Shown here: positions 1 to 8,769 of the stretch, piece after piece
Numbering within the stretch: the first letter of the stretch is position 1
How the letters are laid out: each line of letters opens with the position of its first letter
Origin: Actinomycetota bacterium
Lineage (GTDB): Bacteria; Actinomycetota; Acidimicrobiia; Acidimicrobiales; RAAP-2
DNA length: 64,000 nt
Assembly (NCBI GenBank): GCA_029850535.1
Contig: JARCRU010000101.1
Span: forward strand, 1-64,000
Direction of reading: 5' to 3'
The notes under the pieces: generated by a model
Databases searched by the model: none
Told to the model about the DNA's origin: nothing
The model's input: only the letters and a program-made list of their open reading frames with translations
Made by a program: the position numbers and the translations under genes

Positions 1-138
1 ACCACTACCGTGAGTAAGCGGCTGATGAAGTGAACCCCGGATGTCGGACGCGAAGATTCTTCCGTCTAGTTCAACTCTGTCAAGACCCACATTATTGCGA
101 CCGTTGGGAGCCACGAGCGTGAACGTTCAGGATTTCCG

Positions 139-212
139 TGGGCGCTGGGGGACTCGAACCCTCGACCTCAGCCGTGTGAAGGCTGCGCTCTAACCAACTG
201 AGCTAAGCGCCC
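139..212 (-). tRNA. tRNA-Val(CAC)
   Basis: The reverse strand folds as a cloverleaf: a 7-bp acceptor stem (GGGCGCU with AGCGCCC), a five-pair anticodon stem CAGCC/GGCUG around the loop UUCACAC (anticodon CAC, reading valine GUG), and a T arm with UUCGAGU. The discriminator base is A. The three bases after it read CGG, so CCA is not encoded and must be added by the CCA enzyme. The gene ends 3 nt from the start of the divergent membrane protein. Confidence 0.95.
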
Positions 213-215
213 GAG

Positions 216-938
216 ATGGACAGCCTACATCGTATGGCTCACGGGAGTTTGATGTCGAGAGGTAGCCTTGACATCGTGCCCGAGAACGAGTCCAGTCCCA
301 GCGAAGCTCCAACTCGACGGTTCCGCCGTGCGCCGCGCACCGCGTCCGTCTCACGAGAAGCGGTGATGGGACTCGACACGCTGGAACGGAGATTTGGTTT
401 CGGAGGCGCCGCCGTCGCCCTGGCCCTGGCTCTGTTCTTCATCCCCCACCTGATTAAGAACACCACGATCACCGTGACCGCCAAGGCGCTGAAGAGCGGA
501 TCGTGTCCCAAGGGTTACACCGTGCTCAAGGGTGTGTGTTCGCGGCACGAACTGACGCACCCTTCGTACTGGGTACCCCAGTTCCTGGTGTTCGTCGTGG
601 TGGGTGGCGCCATCTTCGCGTTCAGCTACTGGCGTAAACGCCCCGGTGTGATCGTAGGATCGTTTCTCCTCGGCTTAGCGACCGGTTCAGCCGGGATCTT
701 CTTTCTCGCGTTGGGGGCGTGGCTCTCGGTTCGCGCCTTCCGTCTCCAGAAGTACGGCGATCCCACGTTTCGTGGTTCCAACATCAAAGCGCGTGAACGT
801 GCCCAAGAGCGACGAGCCTCTCGCGCCACGCGCTCTAAGTCCTCGAAGTCCTCCACGTCCGCCTCACGCGAAGGGCCCTCGCGCGCGACCCCCGCACCCT
901 CGAAGCGTTACACCCCCAAGAAGTCGACCCGGCGATAA
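216..938 (+). CDS. Hypothetical membrane protein with basic C-terminal tail
   Basis: A protein of up to 240 residues that I do not recognise. It shows an N-terminal Arg-rich stretch, then about three hydrophobic segments (roughly residues 62-79, 121-138 and 143-170) and a long Lys/Arg/Ser-rich tail (about 190-240) that probably stays in the cytoplasm. Between the first two segments lies a short loop with two cysteines (SCPKGYTVLKGVC), which could form a disulfide outside the cell. The start is uncertain: ATG at 216 lies only 3 nt from the tRNA, and in-frame ATGs at 252 and 366 are alternatives; 366 would still keep all membrane segments. It is followed after 3 nt by the plsC-like gene, so the two are probably co-transcribed. 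Confidence 0.6.
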   Translation: MDSLHRMAHGSLMSRGSLDIVPENESSPSEAPTRRFRRAPRTASVSREAVMGLDTLERRFGFGGAAVALALALFFIPHLIKNTTITVTAKALKSGSCPKGYTVLKGVCSRHELTHPSYWVPQFLVFVVVGGAIFAFSYWRKRPGVIVGSFLLGLATGSAGIFFLALGAWLSVRAFRLQKYGDPTFRGSNIKARERAQERRASRATRSKSSKSSTSASREGPSRATPAPSKRYTPKKSTRR

Positions 939-941
939 CCC

Positions 942-1679
942 GTGGCGCAACTCGGACTTGATTTCCCCACCAAGTGGGGTCGCAGCTACGTGGCGCGTTT
1001 CGTACGCAATCTCTACTGGACCTACTACATCACGCCAGTCGTGCGCCGTATGTCGTCGCTCTCCATCGAAGGCATCGAGAATCTCGAGGGCCGTGGCCCC
1101 TTCATCTTCGTGGCTAATCACACCAGCCATCTCGACACCCCACTACTCCTGACCGCCCTACCCTCGAAGGTTCGCCGACGCACCATCGTCGCCGCGGCGA
1201 TGGACAACTTCTTCATGACGACCCTGAAGGCCTTTCGCACCGTGCTGGTCTTTAACGCCATTCCCATCGACCGCCACAAGATCAATCGGCGAAGTTCCCA
1301 GTTGGCCCTCGAGCTCGTCGAGGACCACTGGAATCTCTTGTTGTACCCCGAAGGGGGGCGAAGCCCCGACGGCAACCTCCAAGAGTTCAAGGGTGGTGCG
1401 GCGTACCTGGCCGAACGTTCGAAGGCCGTCGTCATCCCGACCTACATCCACGAGGCGGGTTTCTTGCGCGGTCCCAAATACGCCAAGGCCCCCATCCACA
1501 CTCGCGGCCGCTCCCAGCGCCGTCATCACGTCACCGTCACTTTTGGCGAACCCCTTCGCGCCGAGGACGGGGAGAACATCCGTCGCTTCGGGGCGCGGAT
1601 CGAACAATCCGTCGCCGAGCTCGGCCGTCACGTCAGCGGCGACCCCCAGTACGGTCAACGTCCGAGCGACGAGTACTAA
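942..1679 (+). CDS. 1-acyl-sn-glycerol-3-phosphate acyltransferase family (PlsC-like)
   Basis: A 245-residue acyltransferase that would transfer an acyl chain from acyl-CoA or acyl-ACP to lysophosphatidic acid or a related lipid at the inner membrane face. The catalytic HX4D box is visible as NHTSHLD (about residues 60-66), and the glycerophosphate-binding box as PEGGRSPDG (about 132-140). The start is GTG at 942, 3 nt after the upstream membrane protein. The 3' end overlaps the convergent gatD gene by 47 bp, which is unusually long for convergent genes but both frames look intact. Exact substrate cannot be read from the sequence. Confidence 0.85.
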   Translation: MAQLGLDFPTKWGRSYVARFVRNLYWTYYITPVVRRMSSLSIEGIENLEGRGPFIFVANHTSHLDTPLLLTALPSKVRRRTIVAAAMDNFFMTTLKAFRTVLVFNAIPIDRHKINRRSSQLALELVEDHWNLLLYPEGGRSPDGNLQEFKGGAAYLAERSKAVVIPTYIHEAGFLRGPKYAKAPIHTRGRSQRRHHVTVTFGEPLRAEDGENIRRFGARIEQSVAELGRHVSGDPQYGQRPSDEY

Positions 1680-2346
1680 CGGCGTCACAGCGTTCGACGT
1701 AGAGTCGATCCGCCACGCTCGGCCACGGCGCCAGCGCCTGGCCGGTGACGGCGCTCAAGAGCTCGTCGGCCAGCCAGGGATTCTGCGCCAACACCGGGCC
1801 GTGGGCGTAGGTGGCGGTCACTCGCGGCGTACGAAAGCCGTCGACGATCCCGTCATTGCCTCGCCCCACGACCACGTCGCCGAAAGGCTCGACGTTGTCT
1901 CCTAACTCGGTGACGCCCCCGTGATTCTCAAATCCCACCATCATGCGGCCCCGCACGAGTGTGGCGAAGTTACCCACGGATCGCGTGGGCCCGCGAGTCG
2001 TCCAGGCGTCGACCAGACCCACGCCGCGATAGGACGCATCACCCTCGATACTGAAAGTGGTCCCCAGTATCTGCAAACCCGCGCAGACGGCGAAAACATG
2101 ACCACCCTCTTCGACGCGGTCCACGAAGCCACCGTCGACGAGCAGGTCGCACGCCAGGCGTTGAGGCCCGTCCTCTCCGCCGCCAAGGAGATAGAGCGCG
2201 GCGCGAGGTATCACCTCGCCAATAGTGACGTCGTGGACCTCGACATCGACACCGCGGGCCCGAGCGCGCGCCGCGAGCACCATGGCGTTACCCCCGTCGC
2301 CGTAGGTGCCGAGCAAGTCCGGATAGAGCACGACGACCCTCAACAC
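1633..2346 (-). CDS. gatD: Lipid II isoglutaminyl synthase, glutaminase subunit GatD
   Basis: A 237-residue class I glutamine amidotransferase of the CobB/CobQ type. It frees ammonia from glutamine and passes it to MurT, which amidates the D-glutamate of the lipid II stem peptide at the cytoplasmic membrane. The nucleophile Cys lies in VFAVCAGLQILG (about residues 84-95) and the catalytic His in TYAHGPVL. The ATG overlaps the end of murT by 7 bp, so the two subunits are translationally coupled, as in the known MurT/GatD operons. The length fits the family. Confidence 0.93.
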   Translation of the reverse strand: MLRVVVLYPDLLGTYGDGGNAMVLAARARARGVDVEVHDVTIGEVIPRAALYLLGGGEDGPQRLACDLLVDGGFVDRVEEGGHVFAVCAGLQILGTTFSIEGDASYRGVGLVDAWTTRGPTRSVGNFATLVRGRMMVGFENHGGVTELGDNVEPFGDVVVGRGNDGIVDGFRTPRVTATYAHGPVLAQNPWLADELLSAVTGQALAPWPSVADRLYVERCDAVSTRRSDVDRTGGRR

Positions 2347-3563
2347 GGTGACGTCCTCGCCATCCAGTCGCGAAAGGCCGTGTAGTTCGCCACCAGGGTG
2401 ACCGGAGTCGTCGCCCGTCGAAGGACGTCGGGATCATCAATGACGTCACAGTCGACCGATCCGTACAACAGACGCGTCGCGAGGTCGAGGCGTCGCTCTC
2501 CCAGGCACGCGATTCGGCGACCTCTCAACACCTCAAAGGGCACGTCGTAGAGCCACGACGGATCCTTGCCATCGGCGACCTGGGCGTTGATCGCCACCCA
2601 GACCTCGCTATCGACGTCAATCGAATCAAAAAGCGCCGCCGTCCCCGCCGGGTTCTTGGCCAACAGCAGGCGAACGTCGCGATTGCCGTAGCGTCGACGA
2701 CCGTATCGACCCTGCACGCTGTGTAGCGTGCGAATCCGACCCAGTACCAGTTCGACGTCCTCACCCAGTTCCACGAGCGCCGTCGCGGCCAGAGCGGCAT
2801 TGATCTCATTGAACTCTCCGGGGAGCGCTAGATCGAGTGGATAGCTCCCTCCGGCAATTTCAAGAACCTCGCTCAATCGTGCGACCAGGTCCGTGGGCTG
2901 AGAGAATCCGCACTCACAGGACCAGTGGTCGTCGCCGAAAGTGATGGCCCGCGTGCAGTGCGGACACGACGAGGCGTCGGCGCGCCAGGCCAACGGTACG
3001 TGCACCCACCTGACGTGGGTGCTACCCTCGGCAGCGAAGACCACCAGCGGATCTGCGGCATTGGCCACGACGACGCCGGAGAACCTTTGGGGCGTGAGGC
3101 AGTCTCGCCACCGTTGCGCCATTTGTCGCACTTCGTTGGCGCGGTCGAGTTGGTCCCGCGAAAGATTTAACAGCACCACCACCGCAGGTGTCGTCGCCTC
3201 CACCACGGCGGCGAGCCACGCTTCGTCGGTCTCGAGTACGACGCGGGGGCCCCTTGAGGTGCACAGCGCTGCCACGTGACCGGCGGGCATATTGGCGCCC
3301 GTCACGTTGCCGCCAACGTCCGAGCCCCAACCCTGGCGCAACATTGCCGAGGTGGTCGTCTTGCCGTTCGTACCCGTCACCAGGACCACGGTGCGTGCGC
3401 GCGCGAGCTCCGAGAGCAGTTTCGGCTCGATGGCTAGACCCACCCGACCTCCCGCCACCGTCCCGGAGCCGCGCCCCAGCCAACGCGACGTTGTGTTCAC
3501 GACCACGAGACTGGTGACCGCGAGTCGTGCTCGCCAGGAAAGTCGTAGAGTCATTGGGGCCAC
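2340..3563 (-). CDS. murT: Lipid II isoglutaminyl synthase, Mur-ligase-like subunit MurT
   Basis: A 407-residue Mur-ligase homologue that uses ATP and the ammonia made by GatD to amidate D-iGlu in lipid II. The ATP-binding loop reads VTGTNGKTTTS (about 60-70). A four-cysteine zinc ribbon typical of MurT, CPHC-x11-CECG, sits in the middle (about residues 200-220), and the C-terminal DUF1727-type region follows. An ATG three codons in (3554, MTLRLSW) is an equally good start. Its upstream region carries a strong, attenuator-like pair of hairpins (3573-3677), so expression may be controlled after transcription starts. Confidence 0.93.
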   Translation of the reverse strand: MAPMTLRLSWRARLAVTSLVVVNTTSRWLGRGSGTVAGGRVGLAIEPKLLSELARARTVVLVTGTNGKTTTSAMLRQGWGSDVGGNVTGANMPAGHVAALCTSRGPRVVLETDEAWLAAVVEATTPAVVVLLNLSRDQLDRANEVRQMAQRWRDCLTPQRFSGVVVANAADPLVVFAAEGSTHVRWVHVPLAWRADASSCPHCTRAITFGDDHWSCECGFSQPTDLVARLSEVLEIAGGSYPLDLALPGEFNEINAALAATALVELGEDVELVLGRIRTLHSVQGRYGRRRYGNRDVRLLLAKNPAGTAALFDSIDVDSEVWVAINAQVADGKDPSWLYDVPFEVLRGRRIACLGERRLDLATRLLYGSVDCDVIDDPDVLRRATTPVTLVANYTAFRDWMARTSPC

Positions 3564-3572
3564 GCTAACAAT

Positions 3573-3677
3573 CCTTCACCCCAGCAAAAGGCGCCCGTAC
3601 AGCACAAAAGGGCCATCCGGGGGGGTGGATGGCCCTTTTGCAAAACCTCTGCCTCACCCTGGGGGGGTTGGGTGAAG
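3573..3677. promoter_or_regulatory. Attenuator-like nested hairpins between murT and the LysR gene
   Basis: A 14-bp perfect stem (3605-3618 with 3627-3640) closes a G-rich loop and has a T-run at both ends, so it could terminate in either direction. A second short hairpin (3654-3659 with 3670-3675) lies beside it. The outer arms can instead pair with each other: 3574-3581 with 3670-3677 and 3584-3591 with 3634-3641, which would break up the terminator. Read on the minus strand this would sit in the murT leader. The complementarity is seen directly; a switching role is inference. Confidence 0.55.
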
Positions 3678-3757
3678 CAGGCTGATACCAGTATGCAGGT
3701 CGGATGACTATCAATCAAGCGCATACATTGAATAGTTGTCATCTGTATACTTGATAC

Positions 3758-4687
3758 ATGGAGATACGACAGCTCGAAGCCCTGGTAGGGATCGCCGAAC
3801 ACGGAACATTTTCGAGCGCCGCAGAGGCACTGGGCACCGTGCAGTCCAACATCTCCAACCGCATCGCCCGCCTGGAGTCCGAACTCGGATCTGAACTCAT
3901 TGATCGCGCGTCGGGGGCCCTGACGGAGTCCGGCGCGGTCGTGGTCGAACGAGCACGACGGATCCTCAGTGAGGTCAGTGCGATTGCGGCCGACGTATCG
4001 GAACTCACGGCTGACATCCGTGGGCGGGTCTCGCTGGGCATGATTGGCACCGCGGGTCGATGGATCGTCCCACTACTGCTCGAAGCTCAGCGCGTGACGT
4101 ATCCCCACATCTCGCTGCGCATCACCGAGGGTACCAACTCAGTGATCGAGCCCCAATTGGTGTCGGGCGTCCTCGATCTCGCCGTCCTCGCCTGGCCCGT
4201 CGGCGCACCCGAACTTTCCGAAGTTGATCTCTACAGTGAAGATCTCGTGCTCATCGCGGCTAAGGATCACCCGCTCGCCGATCGCGCCGTCGTGACGTTC
4301 GCCGATCTTGAACCCTACGAAATCTTGTTGCCCTACCCTGGCACTCCGATTCGTCGTGAGATCGATGAGGCGTCGCACGCCCTGGGCGTCGATCTCAAAC
4401 CCCTCATCGAACTCGACGGGCTCCGTACCATCGCCTCCCTCACTTTCGACGGGCACGGACCCTCCATCCTCCCTTCGACCATGCTCTCGTCTCATCTGCG
4501 AGCCAACTTTCGCGCGGTGCCCATCGATGGCATCGCGCAACGCCGCGTGTGCCTGGTTCGCCGCCGCTTCGGATTCCCCGCGGCACCAGTTCGCGCCATC
4601 CACTCACTCCTCTCCACCGTCGTGCGAGAAGCCAGTCAGGTGCCCGCCGGCGTCGTGATTCCCGAGAGTTCGCCCGTTCTGCCATAG
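3758..4687 (+). CDS. LysR-family transcriptional regulator
   Basis: A 309-residue LysR regulator. The winged helix-turn-helix is at residues 1-60 (TFSSAAEALGTVQSNISNRI is the recognition part) and is followed by the two-lobed effector-binding domain. The region just upstream has several A/T-rich inverted half-sites such as ATAC...GTAT between about 3720 and 3757, a likely autoregulatory site that also faces the murT promoter. It heads a run of six plus-strand genes with gaps of 10 bp or less, which are probable targets. The inducer cannot be predicted from the sequence. Confidence 0.9.
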   Translation: MEIRQLEALVGIAEHGTFSSAAEALGTVQSNISNRIARLESELGSELIDRASGALTESGAVVVERARRILSEVSAIAADVSELTADIRGRVSLGMIGTAGRWIVPLLLEAQRVTYPHISLRITEGTNSVIEPQLVSGVLDLAVLAWPVGAPELSEVDLYSEDLVLIAAKDHPLADRAVVTFADLEPYEILLPYPGTPIRREIDEASHALGVDLKPLIELDGLRTIASLTFDGHGPSILPSTMLSSHLRANFRAVPIDGIAQRRVCLVRRRFGFPAAPVRAIHSLLSTVVREASQVPAGVVIPESSPVLP

Positions 4688-4694
4688 TGAGGTC

Positions 4695-5318
4695 ATGAAC
4701 CTTCGCGTCGCGATCGCCGAAGACATCGTCGTGCGCGATCGCGACTTCGCCACCGTGGTCGAACAGTCGGGCCCCGCTCCCGCCCGTCGACCGGCCCCCG
4801 TCGCTGAGCGGTTCTCCTCCCTGATTCGTTCCATCACCTTCCAATTGTTAGCCACCACGGCCGCTGAGACCATCCACTCGCGCGTGCTCGCGGCGTGCGA
4901 CGGAGAGGTGAGCGTTGACTCGGTCCTGAGCGCCGGACCCGACGTGCTGCGCAACGCTGGCCTGTCACGAACCAAAGCGAGTGCCATGCTCGATCTGGCA
5001 CAACGAACTCGTGAGGGCCACATCACACTCGCGCACCACGGCCGCATGAGCGACGAAGCAGTCGTGGCCCAGTTGACGACGGTGCACGGCGTGGGCCCCT
5101 GGACCGCCCAGATGTATCTGATGCACACCCTGGGTCGGCGCGACGTCTGGCCGGTCGGTGACTTCGGCGTGCGCTACGGCTGGAGCCTCGTCCACAGGCT
5201 CGACGAGATGGTGTCCGAGAAGGACTTGCGCGCCTGCGGCGACCGCTTCATTGGCGTGCGTTCCGACGTGGCCTGGTACTGCTGGCGCGCCGTGCACCTG
5301 CACCGCACCAGCCGCTAA
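4695..5318 (+). CDS. HhH-GPD DNA glycosylase (AlkA / 3-methyladenine type)
   Basis: A 207-residue base-excision repair glycosylase that should remove alkylated bases from DNA. The helix-hairpin-helix is seen as TTVHGVGPWTAQMYLM (about residues 131-146), and the catalytic Asp of the HhH-GPD motif follows in PVGDFGVRYG. The family's N-terminal TBP-like domain of E. coli AlkA is missing, so this is a compact, single-domain form, as in many actinobacteria. It starts 7 nt after the LysR gene and ends 9 nt before the M20 peptidase, so it is probably in the same operon. Confidence 0.88.
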   Translation: MNLRVAIAEDIVVRDRDFATVVEQSGPAPARRPAPVAERFSSLIRSITFQLLATTAAETIHSRVLAACDGEVSVDSVLSAGPDVLRNAGLSRTKASAMLDLAQRTREGHITLAHHGRMSDEAVVAQLTTVHGVGPWTAQMYLMHTLGRRDVWPVGDFGVRYGWSLVHRLDEMVSEKDLRACGDRFIGVRSDVAWYCWRAVHLHRTSR

Positions 5319-5327
5319 CCTCGCTGC

Positions 5328-6731
5328 GTGCCTCTCACACTCGACGATTTCGAACGCGACGCTCTGGCGACGCTCACCACCTACGCCACCATCGAGTGCT
5401 TGTCACCGGCTTTCGATGCGCACTGGCACGACAACGGCCACCTCGACGCCGCCATCGAGCTCTTAGCCCAGTGGGCGCGTCAACGCACTCTGCAAAATTT
5501 CAAGGTCGACGTCGTGCGTATCGCCGATCGTACGCCGGTTCTCGTCGTCACGGTAGAAGCGACCAACGACGACGAGGCCACCGTGGTCCTCTACGGTCAT
5601 ATGGACAAACAGCCACCCCTCGGCGACTGGTCCGAAGGGCTCTCCCCCTACGCTCCGGTGCGCCGCGACGACAGGCTCTTCGCTCGCGGGGTGGCCGACG
5701 ACGGCTATTCCACCTTCGCGGCACTGATGGCGCTGGAGTCACTCGAGGCCCGTGCGATACCCCACGGACGTTGTGTCGTGCTGATCGAAGCCTGTGAGGA
5801 AAGTGGGAGCCCTGATCTCGAGGCCTACTTGGACCATCTCAGCGACCACCTCGGTCGAGTGGAGTTGATGATCTGCCTGGATTCGGGTGCGCTCACCTAC
5901 GACCGACTCTGGGTGACGACGTCGTTGCGTGGACTCGTCGGCGTGGAGCTCACGGTACAGGTGCTCACTCGTGGTCAACACAGTGGGAGCGCCAGTGGAG
6001 TCGTACCGTCGTCATTTCGCATCCTTCGCCAACTTCTCGATCGCGTCGAGGACGCCGCGACCGGTGAGATTCTCGTCGAGGAGTTGCACGGCGCGATTCC
6101 CGACGCGGCGCAGTTCGCGGCGCGAGAGATCGCCCGGGAGTTTGGCGACCAGATGTACCAGGACCTCCCCGTCGTCGAGAATCTGGCGCTCATGGGTGAC
6201 GGCGTCGCCGAGCGCATCTTGAATCAGACGTGGCGTCCGACGCTCTCACTCGTCGCCATGGCCGGTTTACCCTCACCCGAGAGTGCCGGCAACGTGCTGC
6301 GCCCTTTCACCACGGCGCTGCTCTCATTTCGCCTGCCGCCCAACGTCGACGCCGCGCGGGCCCGCGCCGCCCTGGAGCGAGTGCTCACTCGCGACGTCCC
6401 CGAGGGAGCTCACGTCAGTGTGCGCGGTCACGGAGCTGACGGTTGGTCCTCCCCCGCCATCGCGCCGTGGCTCGAGCGGGCCCTAGAGCAGGCGTCCCAG
6501 GAGTTCTTTGGCAATGGTGTGGGCTACACGGGTGAGGGCGGGACCATCCCCTTCCTCGCGTCACTGGGTCGCCGCTATCCGGGAGTGCAGTTCGTCGCCA
6601 CCGGAGTTCTGGGACCCGACTCGAACGCACACGGTATCGACGAGATGCTCGATCTGCCCACTTGCGTTGCGCTCACGAACGTCGTCGCCAACGTTGTGGA
6701 GGCCTTCTCGCACCGAAAGGATGCATCGTGA
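5328..6731 (+). CDS. M20-family metallopeptidase (dipeptidase/deacylase type)
   Basis: A 467-residue zinc peptidase of the M20 family. The expected metal and catalytic residues are present: YGHMDKQP (His and Asp), ARGVADDGY (bridging Asp), EACEESGSPD (catalytic Glu pair), LDSGAL (Asp) and SNAHGIDEM near the end (His). A dimerisation domain is inserted at about residues 200-320. The length matches the carnosinase/PepV-like branch acting on dipeptides or N-acyl amino acids; the substrate is not evident. The start is GTG at 5328 and the stop overlaps the next gene's GTG start. Confidence 0.87.
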   Translation: MPLTLDDFERDALATLTTYATIECLSPAFDAHWHDNGHLDAAIELLAQWARQRTLQNFKVDVVRIADRTPVLVVTVEATNDDEATVVLYGHMDKQPPLGDWSEGLSPYAPVRRDDRLFARGVADDGYSTFAALMALESLEARAIPHGRCVVLIEACEESGSPDLEAYLDHLSDHLGRVELMICLDSGALTYDRLWVTTSLRGLVGVELTVQVLTRGQHSGSASGVVPSSFRILRQLLDRVEDAATGEILVEELHGAIPDAAQFAAREIAREFGDQMYQDLPVVENLALMGDGVAERILNQTWRPTLSLVAMAGLPSPESAGNVLRPFTTALLSFRLPPNVDAARARAALERVLTRDVPEGAHVSVRGHGADGWSSPAIAPWLERALEQASQEFFGNGVGYTGEGGTIPFLASLGRRYPGVQFVATGVLGPDSNAHGIDEMLDLPTCVALTNVVANVVEAFSHRKDAS

Positions 6732-7333
6732 CCCAATCCGTCGACCTCTGGGTCGATCCCATTTGCCCCTGGGCGTGGATCACCTCGCGCTGGCTTCTGG
6801 AAACTCAAAAGGTTCGTGACGTCGACGTACGTTTTCACACGATGAGCCTCGCCGTGCTCAACGAGGGGCGCCAAATGTCCGAGGAATACGTCGATCTGAT
6901 GCGTCGAGCCTGGGGACCGGTTCGCATCATGACCGCGATCGAAGACAAGTACGGTAACTCCAAGCTCGAACCCTTTTACAGCGCCTTCGGCCAGCGCTAC
7001 CACCTCGGTGCGCAACGAGACGACTTGCTCGAGACGGCGCGGTTGGCCCTCATCGACGCGGGGCTGGAGGAGTCACTCGTCGACGCCGCGGTCAGCGACG
7101 AGTTCGACGAGGATTTGAAACTCAGCCACTTCGCGGGGATGAATCCCGTCGGCTTCGACGTGGGCACGCCGGTCATTCACGTCGGCGAGGTCGCCTTCTT
7201 TGGCCCCGTGGTGACACCCGCACCCCGCGGGGAAGCGGCTGGTACGTTGTTCGACGGCGTCGTCGCCGTCGCCAGCACCCCCGGCTTTTATGAACTCAAG
7301 AGAACCCGTAGCGAAGGACCAACATTCCAATGA
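6728..7333 (+). CDS. DsbA-fold oxidoreductase, Rv2466c-like, with CPWA instead of CPWC
   Basis: A thioredoxin-fold protein of 201 residues. From memory of the family it closely resembles mycobacterial Rv2466c, a mycothiol-dependent reductase, over its whole length (DPICPWAWITSRW near the N terminus, MSLAVLNEG, GTPVIHVGEVAFFGPV, ELKRTR at the end). The active site here is CPWA: the first Cys is kept but the second, resolving Cys is Ala, which suggests a monothiol mechanism or a glutathione-transferase-like role. The GTG at 6728 overlaps the M20 stop as GTGA, and the end overlaps the next ATG as ATGA. An ORF start further upstream lies inside the M20 gene and is unlikely. Confidence 0.85.
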   Translation: MTQSVDLWVDPICPWAWITSRWLLETQKVRDVDVRFHTMSLAVLNEGRQMSEEYVDLMRRAWGPVRIMTAIEDKYGNSKLEPFYSAFGQRYHLGAQRDDLLETARLALIDAGLEESLVDAAVSDEFDEDLKLSHFAGMNPVGFDVGTPVIHVGEVAFFGPVVTPAPRGEAAGTLFDGVVAVASTPGFYELKRTRSEGPTFQ

Positions 7334-8031
7334 CCAGTCGACACTTCTTCAACGACGTCCCCCTCGACGTGGCGGGCGAGCCCACCGCACCACGTGCAGC
7401 CATCGTCATCCAGGAGGCTTTCGGCGTCAACGACCACATTCGAGACGTCACCGAACGGTTCGCACAGGCGGGCTACTACGCCGTAGCTCCTGAATTATTT
7501 CACCGCGGTGGTTCACCGGAGATCGACTACGACAACTTCCCAGATGCCATGGCGGCCATGGCGGCGATCAATGCGGAAGGAATTACCCACGACCTCGAAG
7601 CCGCGAGTGGCTTCTTGAAGGCGGCGGGGTACAACGCCGCCTCCACCGCGATCGTGGGCTACTGCATGGGTGGGACCGTGACTTTCTACGCGGCGACGAG
7701 GGGTCTCGTCGGTGCGGCGGCGAGTTTCTACGGGGGAGGTATCGAGGCCGGTCGCTTTGGCTTGCCTCCCCTCCTCGAGCTAGCCCCGCAGTTGCGGGCC
7801 CCTTGGATTGGGCTCTACGGTGACCTCGACAAGGGGATTCCCGTCGAGCAGGTAGAAGCGTTGCGAATCGCCGCAGCCAGTTCGCACCACGAAACGACAA
7901 TCGTCCGCTACCCCGACGCTGATCACGGTTTCCATTGTGACGGCCGTCCGGGAGTCTTCAACTCCGACGACGCGGTTGACGCCCACCGCCGTACGCTCGA
8001 ATTCTTTAGTGCGCACCTCGAGAGTCGTTAG
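7330..8031 (+). CDS. Dienelactone hydrolase family protein
   Basis: A 233-residue alpha/beta hydrolase. The nucleophile elbow is GYCMGG with Cys instead of Ser, as in true dienelactone hydrolases. The acid is in YGDLDKGIP, the His in PDADHGFHCDGR, and the supporting Glu in IVIQEAFGVN near the N terminus. The family opens the lactone in chlorocatechol breakdown, but most genomic homologues act on unknown esters. It is coupled to the DsbA-like gene by an ATGA overlap and to the S51 gene by a 3-nt gap. Confidence 0.88.
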   Translation: MTSRHFFNDVPLDVAGEPTAPRAAIVIQEAFGVNDHIRDVTERFAQAGYYAVAPELFHRGGSPEIDYDNFPDAMAAMAAINAEGITHDLEAASGFLKAAGYNAASTAIVGYCMGGTVTFYAATRGLVGAAASFYGGGIEAGRFGLPPLLELAPQLRAPWIGLYGDLDKGIPVEQVEALRIAAASSHHETTIVRYPDADHGFHCDGRPGVFNSDDAVDAHRRTLEFFSAHLESR

Positions 8032-8034
8032 CGC

Positions 8035-8769
8035 ATGAGCACCCGACGCATTCTCGCCACGTCGGGCGGCCTCGTGGCCGGACCCGTTCAGCGCAGCGCC
8101 CGACTGGGCAAGATGTTGCTCGACGCCCTCTCGCTGACCGGCGCCACTCGCCCGCGCGTCTGCTTACTCGAAACGGCCAGTGGCGACGATGCGGCGATGT
8201 ACGCGCTCCTGTACGAGGCGTTCAACGTCGCCGGTTGTGACGTCAGCGAACTCAAACTCTTCCCCCAACCCTCGGCGAACCCCGAGGAACGACTCCTCGG
8301 CGCTGACCTCGTGTGGGTGGGCGGAGGGTCAGTGGCGAATCTCCTCGCCCTCTGGCGACTGCACGGCGTCGATATCGCCATGCGAGCCGCCTGGGAGCAC
8401 GGCGTCATCCTGGGTGGTGTCTCGGCGGGAAGTCTGTGTTGGCACGTCGGTGGTACGACCGACTCCTTCGGACCAACCTTGCGTCCGGTGACCGACGGAC
8501 TAGGCATCTTGCCCTACGCCAATGGCGTGCACTACGACAGCGAGGCTCAGCGTCGTCCACTCCTGCATCAGCTGATGGCCGAGAAGACGCTGCCCGGCGT
8601 CGCCTACGCCACCGATGATCACGTGGGAATCTGGTACGAAGGGACCGACGCCACTCGCGTGGTCGCGGACCTCAATTACGCGGCCTTCATTGGACCCGCG
8701 GCCTACGTGGTCACGCGCGACGGCGACGAGATCGTGGAACGGCGCGTCGGCGTGGGTGAAAACTTCTAA
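8035..8769 (+). CDS. Peptidase S51 family (dipeptidase E-like)
   Basis: A 244-residue serine peptidase of the S51 family. The nucleophile Ser is in ILGGVSAGSLCWHVGG (about residues 125-140), preceded by the glycine-rich VGGGSVANLLALW. The relatives are Asp-specific dipeptidase E and cyanophycinase; the length and the missing long N-terminal region favour the dipeptidase side. It is the last gene of the plus-strand operon and its stop overlaps the convergent trpG by 4 bp. Together with the M20 enzyme it suggests that the operon deals with dipeptides or amide-linked compounds. Confidence 0.85.
   Translation: MSTRRILATSGGLVAGPVQRSARLGKMLLDALSLTGATRPRVCLLETASGDDAAMYALLYEAFNVAGCDVSELKLFPQPSANPEERLLGADLVWVGGGSVANLLALWRLHGVDIAMRAAWEHGVILGGVSAGSLCWHVGGTTDSFGPTLRPVTDGLGILPYANGVHYDSEAQRRPLLHQLMAEKTLPGVAYATDDHVGIWYEGTDATRVVADLNYAAFIGPAAYVVTRDGDEIVERRVGVGENF

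Noticed and set aside
1-138. Search for a gene at the left window edge
   Set aside because: No open frame or RNA signature could be supported in this short stretch.
3551-3802. 83-residue ORF overlapping the murT and LysR starts
   Set aside because: It runs through the hairpins and both gene starts and has no ribosome site; it may at most be a leader peptide.
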